Positions 21,285 to 30,063 of a stretch of DNA of 37,266 nucleotides are shown here, one piece after another (position 1 is the first letter of the stretch; each line of letters begins with the position of its first letter). Source of the stretch: a virus. The DNA lies in the IMG/VR virus record IMGVR_UViG_3300031687_000046, positions 1 through 37,266 of that record; one strand, given 5' to 3'. The notes under the pieces were generated by a model. It searched no databases. It saw only the letters and a program-made list of their open reading frames with translations, and was not told the DNA's origin. The position numbers were made by a program, and so were the translations under genes.

Positions 21285-21769
21285 TTTACATACCTATCTG
21301 TTGATAAATTTATTTGTTTGTATTGAGTTTTGCCATCTACTTTGATAGCCATTAAATATTCTTTTTTATTGTCACTAATTTCTGGTGAGTAACTGACATG
21401 AATCCAACCTGAGTTAGGATCTCCAGGCTTATAATGTTCAAGTATCAATTGTTTAAACATTAGGTTTTCTTTAATCCAATCACTAACAACATTGTTGTCT
21501 ATGCCATATATTTCAAAATCAGCAGCCCAAGCTTTGACATGGTCGCTGTTATCTTTACTGCCCAATTTACGATTCAAAATTATATTACGAAATCCACTGC
21601 TAACCGAAACTACTTGCTGGAAATGATCTCTAGTGGGTTGTAAAACTCTCTCACATAGCAATCTTAAATTTTCTATTTCTGCTTGTGATGGATTATTGTC
21701 TAACCCAGATCGTTCAGCCACTTGGCTTTTAGTTAATTCTGCAAGGCTAAAGTTTTTTGATAGTTTCAT
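21281..21769 (-). CDS. Endolysin, M15 peptidase, 162 aa
   Basis: A single-domain DD-/LD-carboxypeptidase-like enzyme that cuts peptidoglycan stem peptides. FSLAELTKSQVAERSGLDN at the start, VSVSSGFRN at 54-62, then zinc ligands H77 (SDH), D84 (WAADFE) and H124 (GWIHVS). Length is that of the M15_3 family. No signal peptide, which agrees with holin-dependent release from the cytoplasm. Confidence 0.92.
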   Translation of the reverse strand: MKLSKNFSLAELTKSQVAERSGLDNNPSQAEIENLRLLCERVLQPTRDHFQQVVSVSSGFRNIILNRKLGSKDNSDHVKAWAADFEIYGIDNNVVSDWIKENLMFKQLILEHYKPGDPNSGWIHVSYSPEISDNKKEYLMAIKVDGKTQYKQINLSTDRYVK

Positions 21770-21771
21770 AT

Positions 21772-21984
21772 TTACCTACATTTACAGTTGTCGCAGTTAC
21801 AAATTTCTTGATCCTCATGTATATGCAGATCAATTTTACAATGACATTTACAATGGCAATTTTTACACTTCTTTTTTTTAGGCTTTTTTTTTAGTTCTTG
21901 CCCAACATCAAATGTTAAAACATCATTAACTTTTTCCATTAAGGAGTCCATCCACCCAAAAAATTTAGATAAAAATTTATCCAT
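21772..21984 (-). CDS. Cys/His/Lys-rich protein, 70 aa
   Basis: The N-terminal 30 residues are helical and amphipathic (MDKFLSKFFGWMDSLMEKVN); KKKPKKKKC follows, then CKNCHCKCHCKIDLHIHEDQ and ICNCDNCKCR. Nine Cys and several His in 30 residues could bind several metal ions, like a metallothionein or a compact zinc cluster. It sits one position upstream of the endolysin. Function unknown; a membrane-surface role is possible from the amphipathic helix. Confidence 0.7.
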   Translation of the reverse strand: MDKFLSKFFGWMDSLMEKVNDVLTFDVGQELKKKPKKKKCKNCHCKCHCKIDLHIHEDQEICNCDNCKCR

Positions 21985-22193
21985 TATTCTAAAATAAGTT
22001 TTAGTATAGATTTTTTACCAACATAAATTTCTGTTTCTGCTTTAGATTTAATACATTGATATTCAACATTGGCATTATAAACTCTGTTGGCTATTCTTTT
22101 ACCCTTTAAACAATGTGACATGGATTCTTGTATTCTATGTTCTTTGATCTCTCCATTTACAATCATTAATAATGCTACAACCACCTCAATCAT
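21984..22193 (-). CDS. Small hypothetical protein with hydrophobic N-terminus, 69 aa
   Basis: MIEVVVALLMIVNGEIKEHR could be a signal anchor; the rest has Cys 28 and 47 and a YQCIKSKAETEIYVG stretch. TAATG junctions on both sides. I have no family for it; it belongs to the group of small envelope-directed genes in this section. Confidence 0.6.
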   Translation of the reverse strand: MIEVVVALLMIVNGEIKEHRIQESMSHCLKGKRIANRVYNANVEYQCIKSKAETEIYVGKKSILKLILE

Positions 22194-22558
22194 TAGTGGC
22201 TACCATTACCATTCTGTCTTACTTTATCTTTTAGTTTTTCTACATCTTCTAAAAGTTTTTCAGTTTGTTTCTTTAAAAATTCAATGTTGATTTTGTTGTG
22301 CATCATATTATCAATTCTTTTTTCTAATTTTTCAGTAGTCTTATATAAATCCTCAACCAACATAAATTGTTCTTGATCGGTTGGTAACTGCTCACTTTTT
22401 TTAAGTAAGTCTGCTTGAAACAATTCTCTTGAAGTTTCTAATGAAGTTAATCTAGCTGTCACTTCTGTATAGGCAAACACACCCATAGCTACTCCTACAA
22501 CAATACCAATCATATTTTTAACTGGCATACTTACTGATGTATTCTCTGATATTTTCAT
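22193..22558 (-). CDS. Membrane-anchored coiled-coil protein, 121 aa
   Basis: One membrane helix near residues 14-30 (NMIGIVVGVAMGVFAYT) is followed by long helices with heptad spacing (LKKQTEKLLEDVEKLKDKVR). Orientation and layout fit a spanin-like or envelope-tethered component, and the lysis cassette is next door. Without an outer-membrane partner that I can point to with certainty, the spanin idea is only an inference. Confidence 0.68.
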   Translation of the reverse strand: MKISENTSVSMPVKNMIGIVVGVAMGVFAYTEVTARLTSLETSRELFQADLLKKSEQLPTDQEQFMLVEDLYKTTEKLEKRIDNMMHNKINIEFLKKQTEKLLEDVEKLKDKVRQNGNGSH

Positions 22559-23091
22559 GGTGTGGGTACTGGTAATTTAAAATCTTTAGGTGGTATTAAA
22601 ATTTTATCACCCATTATTATAATTTCTGGGTTTTCTTTTTTATAATCATCTTTTAGATCATCCCAATTACTTTTAGAATCCTCTGGTCTATTATCAATAC
22701 TTGTTGGGGAAACACCTCTGCATTTAGATACAAGTAAATTAAAGTTTTTATTCTGTTCAAGACTAGGATTGCTATTAACCCTACCACACATTTTCATTAG
22801 CTCTAGCTGTTGCTTGAGTTCCATATTTTCTTGCTGCACTTTTTTAAAATCATCAGTACAAGCAGAACCTAAAAAATGTCTATAAGTTAATCTTACATTT
22901 TCATTTTCATGAGTGGAGCTTCCATTATTTATATAGTCTGTATCTCTTTGTTCTACGGAAATATCAAACGATCCTGTGCTACAAGTGTTAGAGCCATTAT
23001 TAAGATATTCGTTTCTTGCATGAGCTGGTTTGACAAACAATGCTAATAGAGTCATTAATACAATTAATATTCCTGTGAAGTAATAGTTCAT
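22555..23091 (-). CDS. Exported protein with cleavable signal peptide, 178 aa
   Basis: I start at ATG 23091 (MNYYFTGILIVLMTLLALFV, cleavage after AHA) because GGAG lies about 8 nt before it; an ATG 15 nt upstream is the alternative. The mature part has NNGS-type repeats (EYLNNGSNTCS, DYINNGSSTHE), then a coiled-coil piece with KKVQQENMELKQQLELMK. Four or more Cys suggest periplasmic disulfides. It precedes the membrane coiled-coil gene with a 4-nt overlap. A periplasmic or outer-membrane-directed partner in lysis is possible. Confidence 0.7.
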   Translation of the reverse strand: MNYYFTGILIVLMTLLALFVKPAHARNEYLNNGSNTCSTGSFDISVEQRDTDYINNGSSTHENENVRLTYRHFLGSACTDDFKKVQQENMELKQQLELMKMCGRVNSNPSLEQNKNFNLLVSKCRGVSPTSIDNRPEDSKSNWDDLKDDYKKENPEIIIMGDKILIPPKDFKLPVPTP

Positions 23092-23121
23092 CCTGGCAAT
23101 CTCCATTATTCATAAATCCTT

Positions 23122-23445
23122 TTATCTGTTTAAATCTTTAATATCGTATGAGTGTTCTCTCACTTGGTCTGCAAGAGTCCTGTATAAATTCTCTGCCATC
23201 TGCCATGTAGCCTCAGCAGAGGATAATCTTATTTTTAAATCTGCTACCTTGTCTTGTTCTATTTTTAAATCTCTTTGAAGATCATTTACTTCAACAGCTA
23301 ATATTTTTGTTATCGCTGTTTTATTACCATTAATTGTTTGAGTTAAATTAAGTACATATTTTACAGAAGTAAAACCCCCAACTACTATTGAAGCTACTAC
23401 TGGTATAAATATAAAATTCTTTTTAAATAAATCTGCTATGTTCAT
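23122..23445 (-). CDS. Membrane-anchored coiled-coil protein, 107 aa
   Basis: N-terminal anchor (NFIFIPVVASIVVGGFTSV, residues ~10-28) and then a long helix with DLQRDLKIEQDKVADLKIRL. Similar in plan to the 121-aa protein two genes downstream. It overlaps the nuclease gene start region by 4 nt. Might be an i-spanin-like or virion-associated membrane protein; not determinable. Confidence 0.68.
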   Translation of the reverse strand: MNIADLFKKNFIFIPVVASIVVGGFTSVKYVLNLTQTINGNKTAITKILAVEVNDLQRDLKIEQDKVADLKIRLSSAEATWQMAENLYRTLADQVREHSYDIKDLNR

Positions 23446-23777
23446 AATTCGTTACCATGATCTACCATGACTATTTTAATTCCTAATTTTTTTTGTTTGG
23501 CAGTAGGTATTCGCCAAATTTTACGTCTATAAGATTTGACGTTTTTTCTATAAGTATTTGTTTTAACGTCTATCAGTTCAATTTTACCATCAACATCTAA
23601 AGTAATTAGATCGCATGGAGATTGTGGATCAATGGCTTTAAAAACCCATTTACCTTGTTTAGAATAATCAACACAACATTGATATTCTGAAACAACTCCT
23701 TTTAAACTACGATTTAATTTAGTAGGCTTGATACCAAGCTTAATAGACTGCTTAGACTTATGGTTAGAATTACCCAT
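23442..23777 (-). CDS. PD-(D/E)XK nuclease (Hjc-like), 111 aa
   Basis: After a basic leader (1-25), GVVSEYQCCVDYSKQGKWVF holds the helix Glu. Then PQSPCDLITLDVDGK has the catalytic Asp and IELIDVKT the D-x-K pair, followed by basic residues and QKKLGIKIVMV. This is the layout of Holliday-junction-resolvase-like nucleases. It could resolve branched DNA before packaging. Its gene overlaps the preceding one by 64 nt, unusually long here; no later in-frame start would keep the domain. Confidence 0.82.
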   Translation of the reverse strand: MGNSNHKSKQSIKLGIKPTKLNRSLKGVVSEYQCCVDYSKQGKWVFKAIDPQSPCDLITLDVDGKIELIDVKTNTYRKNVKSYRRKIWRIPTAKQKKLGIKIVMVDHGNEL

Positions 23778-23920
23778 GCGATTTTTTTAATGTTTTTAAT
23801 CTCTAAATCTAAATGGTGTAAATGGTTGTGTGTGATTGTGTCTAATTTATTGTTAATAAGTTTTATCTCACCCTGTAACTTTATAATGTCTTGCGAATTT
23901 TTTACAGATTGAGAAGCCAT
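23714..23920 (-). CDS. Small tail-anchored membrane protein, 68 aa
   Basis: A polar helix (SQDIIKLQGEIKLINNKLDT), HNHLHHLDLEI, then one membrane helix at the C-terminus (AWVILTISLSSLLSLVSSLL). This plan is like XhlA/holin-accessory proteins. The 3' third is also read in another frame by the nuclease gene. The start overlaps the stop of the 672-aa gene (TAATG). Confidence 0.68.
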   Translation of the reverse strand: MASQSVKNSQDIIKLQGEIKLINNKLDTITHNHLHHLDLEIKNIKKIAWVILTISLSSLLSLVSSLLN

Positions 23921-25938
23921 TAATTGTTTTGCTCCATAGATTCAACACTAGCATTACCAAATGTTAAAGCTTTAACAAATCCAAAAACTTTTGCTTGATC
24001 TTTCCAATTAGCAGCTAGTTCTAACAAAGCATCTATTCCTCTATCACTAACCATAGCTTCGGCTAATTCATTTGATGTTTTGGTAAAAGCTCTTTGTTTA
24101 AAAAATTTATTAACACTTTGTAAAAATTGTCCTGTTTCAATTGCAAAAGAAACGTTGTTACTTTCTGCTCCCTCTTTATATAATAAATTTCCAGCAGTTG
24201 ATGATCCAGCTTGACCAGATTTACCACTAGCTTTTAAAACATTTGCAAATTTAACTATTGAATTTTCTATATCTTTATATTTAACATTAGCATTTTTAGT
24301 TTTTGCTAATTGATACATCATCTCAGTAAAATTTCCTTTAGTAGCTTCATTCTTCATAATAGAATTATAAAAAATAACACCAGTATTAATTCCCTCTTTC
24401 ATACCATCTGAACCAGCTACAATAAATTTGCTGTTAAAATAAGTTGAAATAGTATTTTCTAAAAGTCCTGGTACTTTACTTGCATTAACAGAGTCTGCAA
24501 ATCTGATAATATCTTTTTTAGATAAAAGAGGAGAATTTAGATGAGAAAATAATTTACCCATATTCTCTGGATTTTTAGAAAAATTAATTTTTTTAATATC
24601 ATTAAATACTTGAGTCATTGATCCTTTGGTAATTGGCTCAACAAAACCATCATAAAATTTAGAATATTTTTCGTTAGCAGTAGTCCAACCTTTATTTGTT
24701 GCTAGAACACTTTTAAGCTCTGATGCCATATCAGCATATCTAATTTTATCTAAACTTTTTTCATTAGTAAAAATACCATTTCTTTTAAGATCCCTAAATA
24801 TCTTATAAGAATTGTGCATGACTTGTCCATTACCCTCTGACTTTTTAATTTTAGCAACTTGATCTTTTAATAATCTTTGTACTCCTGTACTGCCACCATC
24901 TGCTGCTTTTTCTAAAGCTATAATCATGTCATTTACTTGAGTAGAACTATAATTAAATTTTTTAATTTCTGCTCCACCATTTAACAACCACATTTGTGAT
25001 CCTTGAGATTCTAAAGCTATTGCAGCTTTTTCGTATTGTGCATTTAATTCTTTAACACTTAAAGATTTATTTGTAGAAATAATGCCATTATCTTTTCCCC
25101 ACCTTGCAATAAAATCTTTCATTTCTGCTGGTCTGTTTGCCCAAAATTTATCTACAACTTTATTTCCTATAATAGACGACTCAACTGTACCATCCATTTT
25201 TATAATAGATTTATTTCCACTAGCTTCTGATGTCTTTAAAATTAAACCTTTGTCTTTTGCATACTTTTGAAGATCCTTAACTTTTTTAATGTCAGCAGCA
25301 TTATCAGGAATAATGTGTTTTGCTAAACCAGAAGTATTACCTCTAGCTGCCATGTAAAGATCAAGACCTAAATTAACAGCACCACCTACACCATAACCAG
25401 CAGCTTCGCTACCAGTTTTTTGTTCTACACCCTCTTTAATTACTCCAGATACAGCACCAGTTGTACCAAAAATCATTTTAGCTTTAGTAAAAATACTAGG
25501 TGATGCAAATTCCATTGCACTCCTAGAAAATTCGTTGGCATCTAATTTAGTGTCGTAAGTTAAAAACTTTTCTCTTAAATATTTTCCTGGTCTAATTTGA
25601 TTTTCTGATGCTAAAGCAACTTTATATTTTTGCTCCATGTCCTCAATATCAGATTCATCCATATTCATCATTTTAGCAACTTTAACTGCCAACATACCTC
25701 CACCCTTTTTAAAGGCATTATCTAATATAAAAGGTAGGTCAAGCAACTGAGTTATACCCTCACTATATCCAACAATAGGTGACGCAACAGTATCAATAGC
25801 AACTTCTGTATTAGTTAATTCAGATGCTTCAACATTGTTTTCAGGATTGTTAGTTTCAGCATTAGCTAATTGATTGGTAGTGGTTTTTATTTCTTCTTCT
25901 TGTTTTTTAATAATTGAAGTGTAATCAAATATTTCCAT
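23920..25938 (-). CDS. Internal virion / ejection protein candidate, 672 aa
   Basis: Large, mainly helical and Lys/Asn/Ala-rich protein. The region 140-200 is Gly/Ala-rich (GTTGAVSGVIKEGVEQKTGS) and could insert in membranes. No enzymatic motif. In podoviruses this position, between tail-fibre-side genes and lysis genes, is used for large internal proteins that leave the head with the DNA. The last of three consecutive large genes (672, 361 and 429 residues). Confidence 0.78.
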   Translation of the reverse strand: MEIFDYTSIIKKQEEEIKTTTNQLANAETNNPENNVEASELTNTEVAIDTVASPIVGYSEGITQLLDLPFILDNAFKKGGGMLAVKVAKMMNMDESDIEDMEQKYKVALASENQIRPGKYLREKFLTYDTKLDANEFSRSAMEFASPSIFTKAKMIFGTTGAVSGVIKEGVEQKTGSEAAGYGVGGAVNLGLDLYMAARGNTSGLAKHIIPDNAADIKKVKDLQKYAKDKGLILKTSEASGNKSIIKMDGTVESSIIGNKVVDKFWANRPAEMKDFIARWGKDNGIISTNKSLSVKELNAQYEKAAIALESQGSQMWLLNGGAEIKKFNYSSTQVNDMIIALEKAADGGSTGVQRLLKDQVAKIKKSEGNGQVMHNSYKIFRDLKRNGIFTNEKSLDKIRYADMASELKSVLATNKGWTTANEKYSKFYDGFVEPITKGSMTQVFNDIKKINFSKNPENMGKLFSHLNSPLLSKKDIIRFADSVNASKVPGLLENTISTYFNSKFIVAGSDGMKEGINTGVIFYNSIMKNEATKGNFTEMMYQLAKTKNANVKYKDIENSIVKFANVLKASGKSGQAGSSTAGNLLYKEGAESNNVSFAIETGQFLQSVNKFFKQRAFTKTSNELAEAMVSDRGIDALLELAANWKDQAKVFGFVKALTFGNASVESMEQNN

Positions 25939-25947
25939 AATTTACCT

Positions 25948-27033
25948 TTATTTTAAATCTTGTAATAACTCATTAATTTTAACCACATTCTCTGCACCAA
26001 ATACTTGTTTAATTTTTAATTGAATTTGTGCATTATTATAATCTCCATTAACTAAATTTTGAACAAAACCTTGTGCAACTTCTTTAGTAATCTTTAATTG
26101 GTTTTCTGGTTTTTCTAAAAACTCTTTATATTTGCCAGTCGGTTCACCTTTGTCATTTAAAGTAATTTCACCTAAACCCTCATTTTTATATCTTTCAAGT
26201 CTTTTAATATTTTGATCGTTTAATATTCTTGCAGCATTAATTTTTGCTCTAAATACTGATGGAGCATCATCAGGATTAGCAATAGTACCAGCTAAAAGTT
26301 TTATCTCTTTTCCACCAGCAGCAACACCAGTAATATATTTTCTGTATTGGTTAGAGTTTTTAAGAACTTCGGACTTCCATTCACCAAATTTAGATAAATA
26401 ATTATCTTGATCTTTACTTGTTTTAAAACCTAATTTTTGAGCTTCACCTAAAATAAAGGCTTCACCTTTTCCTAAATAAGTTACATATTTAGGATCAAAC
26501 AACACATCAATAGTTTCAAAACTATCTCTAAATTCATACTCAGTCATTAACTTTTGGTCAATATCAGTTTTAGTTTTCTTTGGAGTAAGATCGCTAGTAG
26601 TTTTTCCAGTAATTGATTGAGATATTTTATTATATTTATTTATATCGTTGGTCAATTCCTCAGACCTTAACAAACCAGCTTTAGTATTTGTGTTAATTGT
26701 TACTTTATCTTCTCCATTTGGAGATAAAAAAGTTTCAAATTTTGATCCTTTATCTTTAGCAAAAAGATTCTGTTCTACCCATTTTTCAGGAAAAGCTCTA
26801 AATGCTGGTAGTTGATCTGCTGGAACTTGATCTTCATATTGCTTTATAAATTTTGCTCTTTCATCTGCTGTTTTTTGTTTTTTAAATAATGATGCAGTTT
26901 GCATACCTTGTAAAAGGCTTGGCAAAGCAGCACTAGGAGCAGCACCTGATAACCCTTGAGTTAATAATCCTATTCCACCTAAAACTTCTGGTGAGTATAA
27001 AAGTCCTTTAAACTTATCTTCATCTTCTGGCAT
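25948..27033 (-). CDS. Internal virion protein candidate, 361 aa
   Basis: Starts with a glycine/alanine-rich, weakly hydrophobic section (LLTQGLSGAAPSAALPSLLQ), then predominantly helical and charged to the end. TAATG joins it to the preceding gene and 9 nt separate it from the next. Ejection-type role from neighbourhood and composition; no specific family recognised. Confidence 0.72.
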   Translation of the reverse strand: MPEDEDKFKGLLYSPEVLGGIGLLTQGLSGAAPSAALPSLLQGMQTASLFKKQKTADERAKFIKQYEDQVPADQLPAFRAFPEKWVEQNLFAKDKGSKFETFLSPNGEDKVTINTNTKAGLLRSEELTNDINKYNKISQSITGKTTSDLTPKKTKTDIDQKLMTEYEFRDSFETIDVLFDPKYVTYLGKGEAFILGEAQKLGFKTSKDQDNYLSKFGEWKSEVLKNSNQYRKYITGVAAGGKEIKLLAGTIANPDDAPSVFRAKINAARILNDQNIKRLERYKNEGLGEITLNDKGEPTGKYKEFLEKPENQLKITKEVAQGFVQNLVNGDYNNAQIQLKIKQVFGAENVVKINELLQDLK

Positions 27034-28322
27034 TATATTAATCCTTGTTCGTTTAAGTAGTTATAGAAAACATTACTGTTATTCATGGATCTGGAATAGT
27101 TATCATTGTAACTATTGCCATAACCATACTGTTGAGTATTAGGTGTTATATTTAAAGTGTTAGCCATTTTAGTCTTAGCTGTGTTGTAAGTGTTTAAATA
27201 GTTTTGATTAATACCAAGATTAGTATTATTTAGATTATTAAAATAATCATTAACCATAGATGGTTGAGAGGTAGTACCACCAACTGCATCAGCAGCATAA
27301 GGTGTTAATTGATTTACTGCATCTCTTTCACCTTGACTAGCATTACCAGTTAAAAAACCACCACCATAATTAAAATCACCAGAACCATCAGGATTATATT
27401 CTATAGTAGATCCTGTATAACCTAACAAATCCATAGCTTTATTATTTTTATAATTATCAGTAGCTCCTCTAAAAAAAGTTCCTATAATTCCACCTGATTT
27501 GGCAATTGTGCTTAATGGTGTAGTTTTTAAATCTTTTTCAAAAGTTTTAGCAACTTCACTAATATTGTCTGTGTATTTACTATATTTAGTTTGATCTATA
27601 ATTGATTTTAAAGAAGTGTCTAAATTGCCAATAACAAAATCATCTTCAATACCATCTATATTAGTTCCAACTAAATTTGAATTTGATATAGCTTGTAATC
27701 TTCCTAAAAAATCTGTTTTATCTTTATCTGAAACTCCTGGTGAATCTAAGTATGCTCCAATATTTGATGTTTGATACTCAGCAACATTAATAACTCCTGG
27801 TGTTTGTTTTAAACTAAACTTTCCAGTTTCAGGATTAAAGAAATTAGATTCTATTTTACCAGTTTTTACAGTTTTTTTAGTTATGGGATCATAATATTTA
27901 GAATATGCTTCTGTTTCATAATCAAAATTACTTGTAGGTGTTACTCCTGGAGGAGAAGCTGGGGTTGGTGTTGTATAATCATTACCACTATCATAACTAT
28001 CGTTACTATTTCCACTTCCTTGACCACCTTCTGCACCAGCATTTCCACCACTTGTGTCAGAACTACCATCAGAGTTTTTATCACCCCAACCATCTAAACT
28101 TAAAAGACCAGATGCACCAACATTTGGTTTTCCATTATTTAAAGAGTTGTGTAAATTGGCATCAAGTAATAATCCTTTTTCAGCTTCTGTAATATATACA
28201 AGTTCTGTTGATGGACTATTTTCAGATGACTTCCAAAATTTAGGTGCTTTAACTTCTTCGGTTTTACCAAGATAGTTTCTAACACCACCTTGCATTACAA
28301 AGTTGTCGTCATTTAATAACAT
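27033..28322 (-). CDS. Asn/Gly/Ser-rich virion protein candidate, 429 aa
   Basis: Low-complexity part at about residues 85-130 (DTSGGNAGAEGGQGSGNSND), then a mixed middle and an Asn/Tyr-rich end (NTQQYGYGNSYNDNYSRSMN). Such disordered, polar proteins are common among internal or tail-associated proteins of marine podoviruses. Weak AAGGACATAA before ATG. Assigned to the virion by position only. Confidence 0.7.
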   Translation of the reverse strand: MLLNDDNFVMQGGVRNYLGKTEEVKAPKFWKSSENSPSTELVYITEAEKGLLLDANLHNSLNNGKPNVGASGLLSLDGWGDKNSDGSSDTSGGNAGAEGGQGSGNSNDSYDSGNDYTTPTPASPPGVTPTSNFDYETEAYSKYYDPITKKTVKTGKIESNFFNPETGKFSLKQTPGVINVAEYQTSNIGAYLDSPGVSDKDKTDFLGRLQAISNSNLVGTNIDGIEDDFVIGNLDTSLKSIIDQTKYSKYTDNISEVAKTFEKDLKTTPLSTIAKSGGIIGTFFRGATDNYKNNKAMDLLGYTGSTIEYNPDGSGDFNYGGGFLTGNASQGERDAVNQLTPYAADAVGGTTSQPSMVNDYFNNLNNTNLGINQNYLNTYNTAKTKMANTLNITPNTQQYGYGNSYNDNYSRSMNNSNVFYNYLNEQGLI

Positions 28323-28330
28323 TTATGTCC

Positions 28331-28441
28331 TTATAAGATTATTGAAATTACAAATAGTACACCAAGTATAATAATGTATTTAGATGTGTTGTTATCTATG
28401 TCTGCTTTTAAATCGTAAATTATTTTATTTATTTTATCCAT
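28331..28441 (-). CDS. Mini membrane protein, 36 aa
   Basis: MDKINKIIYDLKADIDNNTS is followed by a C-terminal membrane helix KYIIILGVLFVISIIL. The ATG overlaps the previous stop (TAATG), and the gene fits exactly between two larger ones. Helix-plus-anchor plan like the 68-aa protein at 23714. Possibly a small ejection or lysis accessory. Confidence 0.6.
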   Translation of the reverse strand: MDKINKIIYDLKADIDNNTSKYIIILGVLFVISIIL

Positions 28442-29148
28442 TATAATAGTCCTCCTAAGAATCCTAAACCACCACCAATCATTGCACCTGGAACACCAAA
28501 CTTAGATCCAATTAATGCACCACCCATAGCAGTAGTTACTGGGTTAGCAGATGTTTGTGTGCTAGATTGTTGAACTGGTAGTCCAGTAGCAATAGGATTA
28601 ACAATACTGTTGTACTGTTGTAGTGCTTGAAATGGAGCCATGTTTTGTTGTCTTTGAATATTTTCTAACTGTCCACCAACTTGTGTTAAGTTTGGTGAAG
28701 AACCAGCTATTGCTAATTGTCTGCTTCGTTCTTTTCCGTATTCTTCAAACGCATAAGGTAAAGCAGCATCAGTAATACCACCTAAAATTTGTTGTTGATT
28801 CATCATTGAGCCAGGCGATCTTCCAGCAGCCGAAAATTCTGAATTGACAGATGTTGCAATATCGTTAGCAGCACCTTGTAACATTGGAGATAAAAAAGGA
28901 TTCAAATAGTTGCCACTTAAAGTGTCAGCCAACTGAGTGTTAGACGCATTAGCCATAACTTCTTGTTGGGCAAGACCTTGAGTAGTTTGAGTAGATGGAG
29001 CTACATATCCAGCAGCACCCACACCTTGATTATATAAATTTCCAGCTTCACCTATAATTTGATTTAAAGCTGGTCTAGCTGGTTCGTATGGTTGAACTGA
29101 TTGATTCTGCACAGTTCCACCTCCTGATGATCCTCCTCCAAATGACAT
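28441..29148 (-). CDS. Podovirus virion protein with Gly-rich ends, 235 aa
   Basis: Starts MSFGGGSSGGGTVQNQSVQP; the core contains NPFLSPMLQGAANDIATSVN and FSAAGRSPGSMMNQQQI, a pattern known from a widespread group of phage internal/DNA-transfer proteins (NP.L......A......V...F...GR.GS). The C-terminus is Gly/Ala/Leu-rich and membrane-compatible (GVPGAMIGGGLGFLGGLL). Probably ejected with the genome to help DNA pass the envelope. Confidence 0.78.
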   Translation of the reverse strand: MSFGGGSSGGGTVQNQSVQPYEPARPALNQIIGEAGNLYNQGVGAAGYVAPSTQTTQGLAQQEVMANASNTQLADTLSGNYLNPFLSPMLQGAANDIATSVNSEFSAAGRSPGSMMNQQQILGGITDAALPYAFEEYGKERSRQLAIAGSSPNLTQVGGQLENIQRQQNMAPFQALQQYNSIVNPIATGLPVQQSSTQTSANPVTTAMGGALIGSKFGVPGAMIGGGLGFLGGLL

Positions 29149-29149
29149 A

Positions 29150-29593
29150 TTATTTTTCCTTTTTGTTTATTATTTGTTTTTCAAGAACAACATGAGTTTT
29201 TTTATAATCAAATTGTTCCATAATTTTTTCCCAACCTTTTCTTGCAAAAAGTTCCATGTTGGTGCAATTGTTTTCTAAAGCAAAATCTTCAAGCACACTT
29301 ATTAAATGTTGCCATTTTTGTCTTTGTCTGCCAGTAACAATAAATATATTACAAGATTGTATTAATTTTCTTTTAACTATTTCTGTAACCACAACTCCAT
29401 AATACTTTTCAAGTGTTGTTGGTTTATCCTTATCCCAAACTACCCATAGCTGCATTTTATCTGCTTTAACACAATCATACACAAAGTCTGCATCTGTGTG
29501 ATTGCCTGAGTAAGATAGAGCTTCGCTAATATCTTTTTTAACTAAAGACCAAACATCATCTAAATTAGATGATGGTATATTGACTAAATTCAT
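29150..29593 (-). CDS. GNAT-fold-like virion-associated protein, 147 aa
   Basis: The second half (QKWQHLISVLEDFALENNCT, then LFARKGWEKIMEQFDYKKTH) looks like the end of a GNAT acetyltransferase fold in the style of T7 gp13 and its relatives, though the acetyl-CoA loop is degenerate. Such proteins are needed for assembly of the internal core. It is placed between two virion genes, with a TAATG link at its start. Confidence 0.7.
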   Translation of the reverse strand: MNLVNIPSSNLDDVWSLVKKDISEALSYSGNHTDADFVYDCVKADKMQLWVVWDKDKPTTLEKYYGVVVTEIVKRKLIQSCNIFIVTGRQRQKWQHLISVLEDFALENNCTNMELFARKGWEKIMEQFDYKKTHVVLEKQIINKKEK

Positions 29594-29919
29594 TACGTTA
29601 TATTTAAGTAACTTATTCCTATATTGACATTATCGTTGGTACTAACAGTTGCTTTTAAAACATCAGAAGATTCTAATATTAAAGGCATTGTTAAAATTTC
29701 AACTGATGAGTCTGCTGTAAGTGTTTGTGTATTTAGTATTGTAGCTTCAACACTATTAGAACTATCTAAAACATCAAAAGATATTGATGGTGTGTTGCCT
29801 GTATTATTTGTAACTCTTATAGATTTAATGATAATAGTTTCTTTAGCAGCAGCAGTTAGAATAGATGTTTCTGCCTGTGTTGATAAATTAACACCTAAAA
29901 ATTTATATGAGTTAGCCAT
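29593..29919 (-). CDS. Beta-rich virion protein, 108 aa
   Basis: A Thr/Ser/Ile-rich protein that reads like one beta-sandwich (IKSIRVTNNTGNTPSISFDV, then LILESSDVLKATVSTNDNVN). It is similar in style to small tail or decoration proteins of marine phages. No signal peptide, no Cys. The 144 nt ahead of it (29920-30063) hold no gene that I can see. Confidence 0.72.
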   Translation of the reverse strand: MANSYKFLGVNLSTQAETSILTAAAKETIIIKSIRVTNNTGNTPSISFDVLDSSNSVEATILNTQTLTADSSVEILTMPLILESSDVLKATVSTNDNVNIGISYLNIT

Positions 29920-30063
29920 AATTATCTTATTGTAGTTTTAATATTAATTTTGTTGTCAGATATATAAAGATAATTTTTCATAATATTAATTTATAGTTAA
30001 GCAAGTGAATATGTGGTGTGTAGATATAATATTTATTTACAAATGTTTTATAAAATTTTTTTA

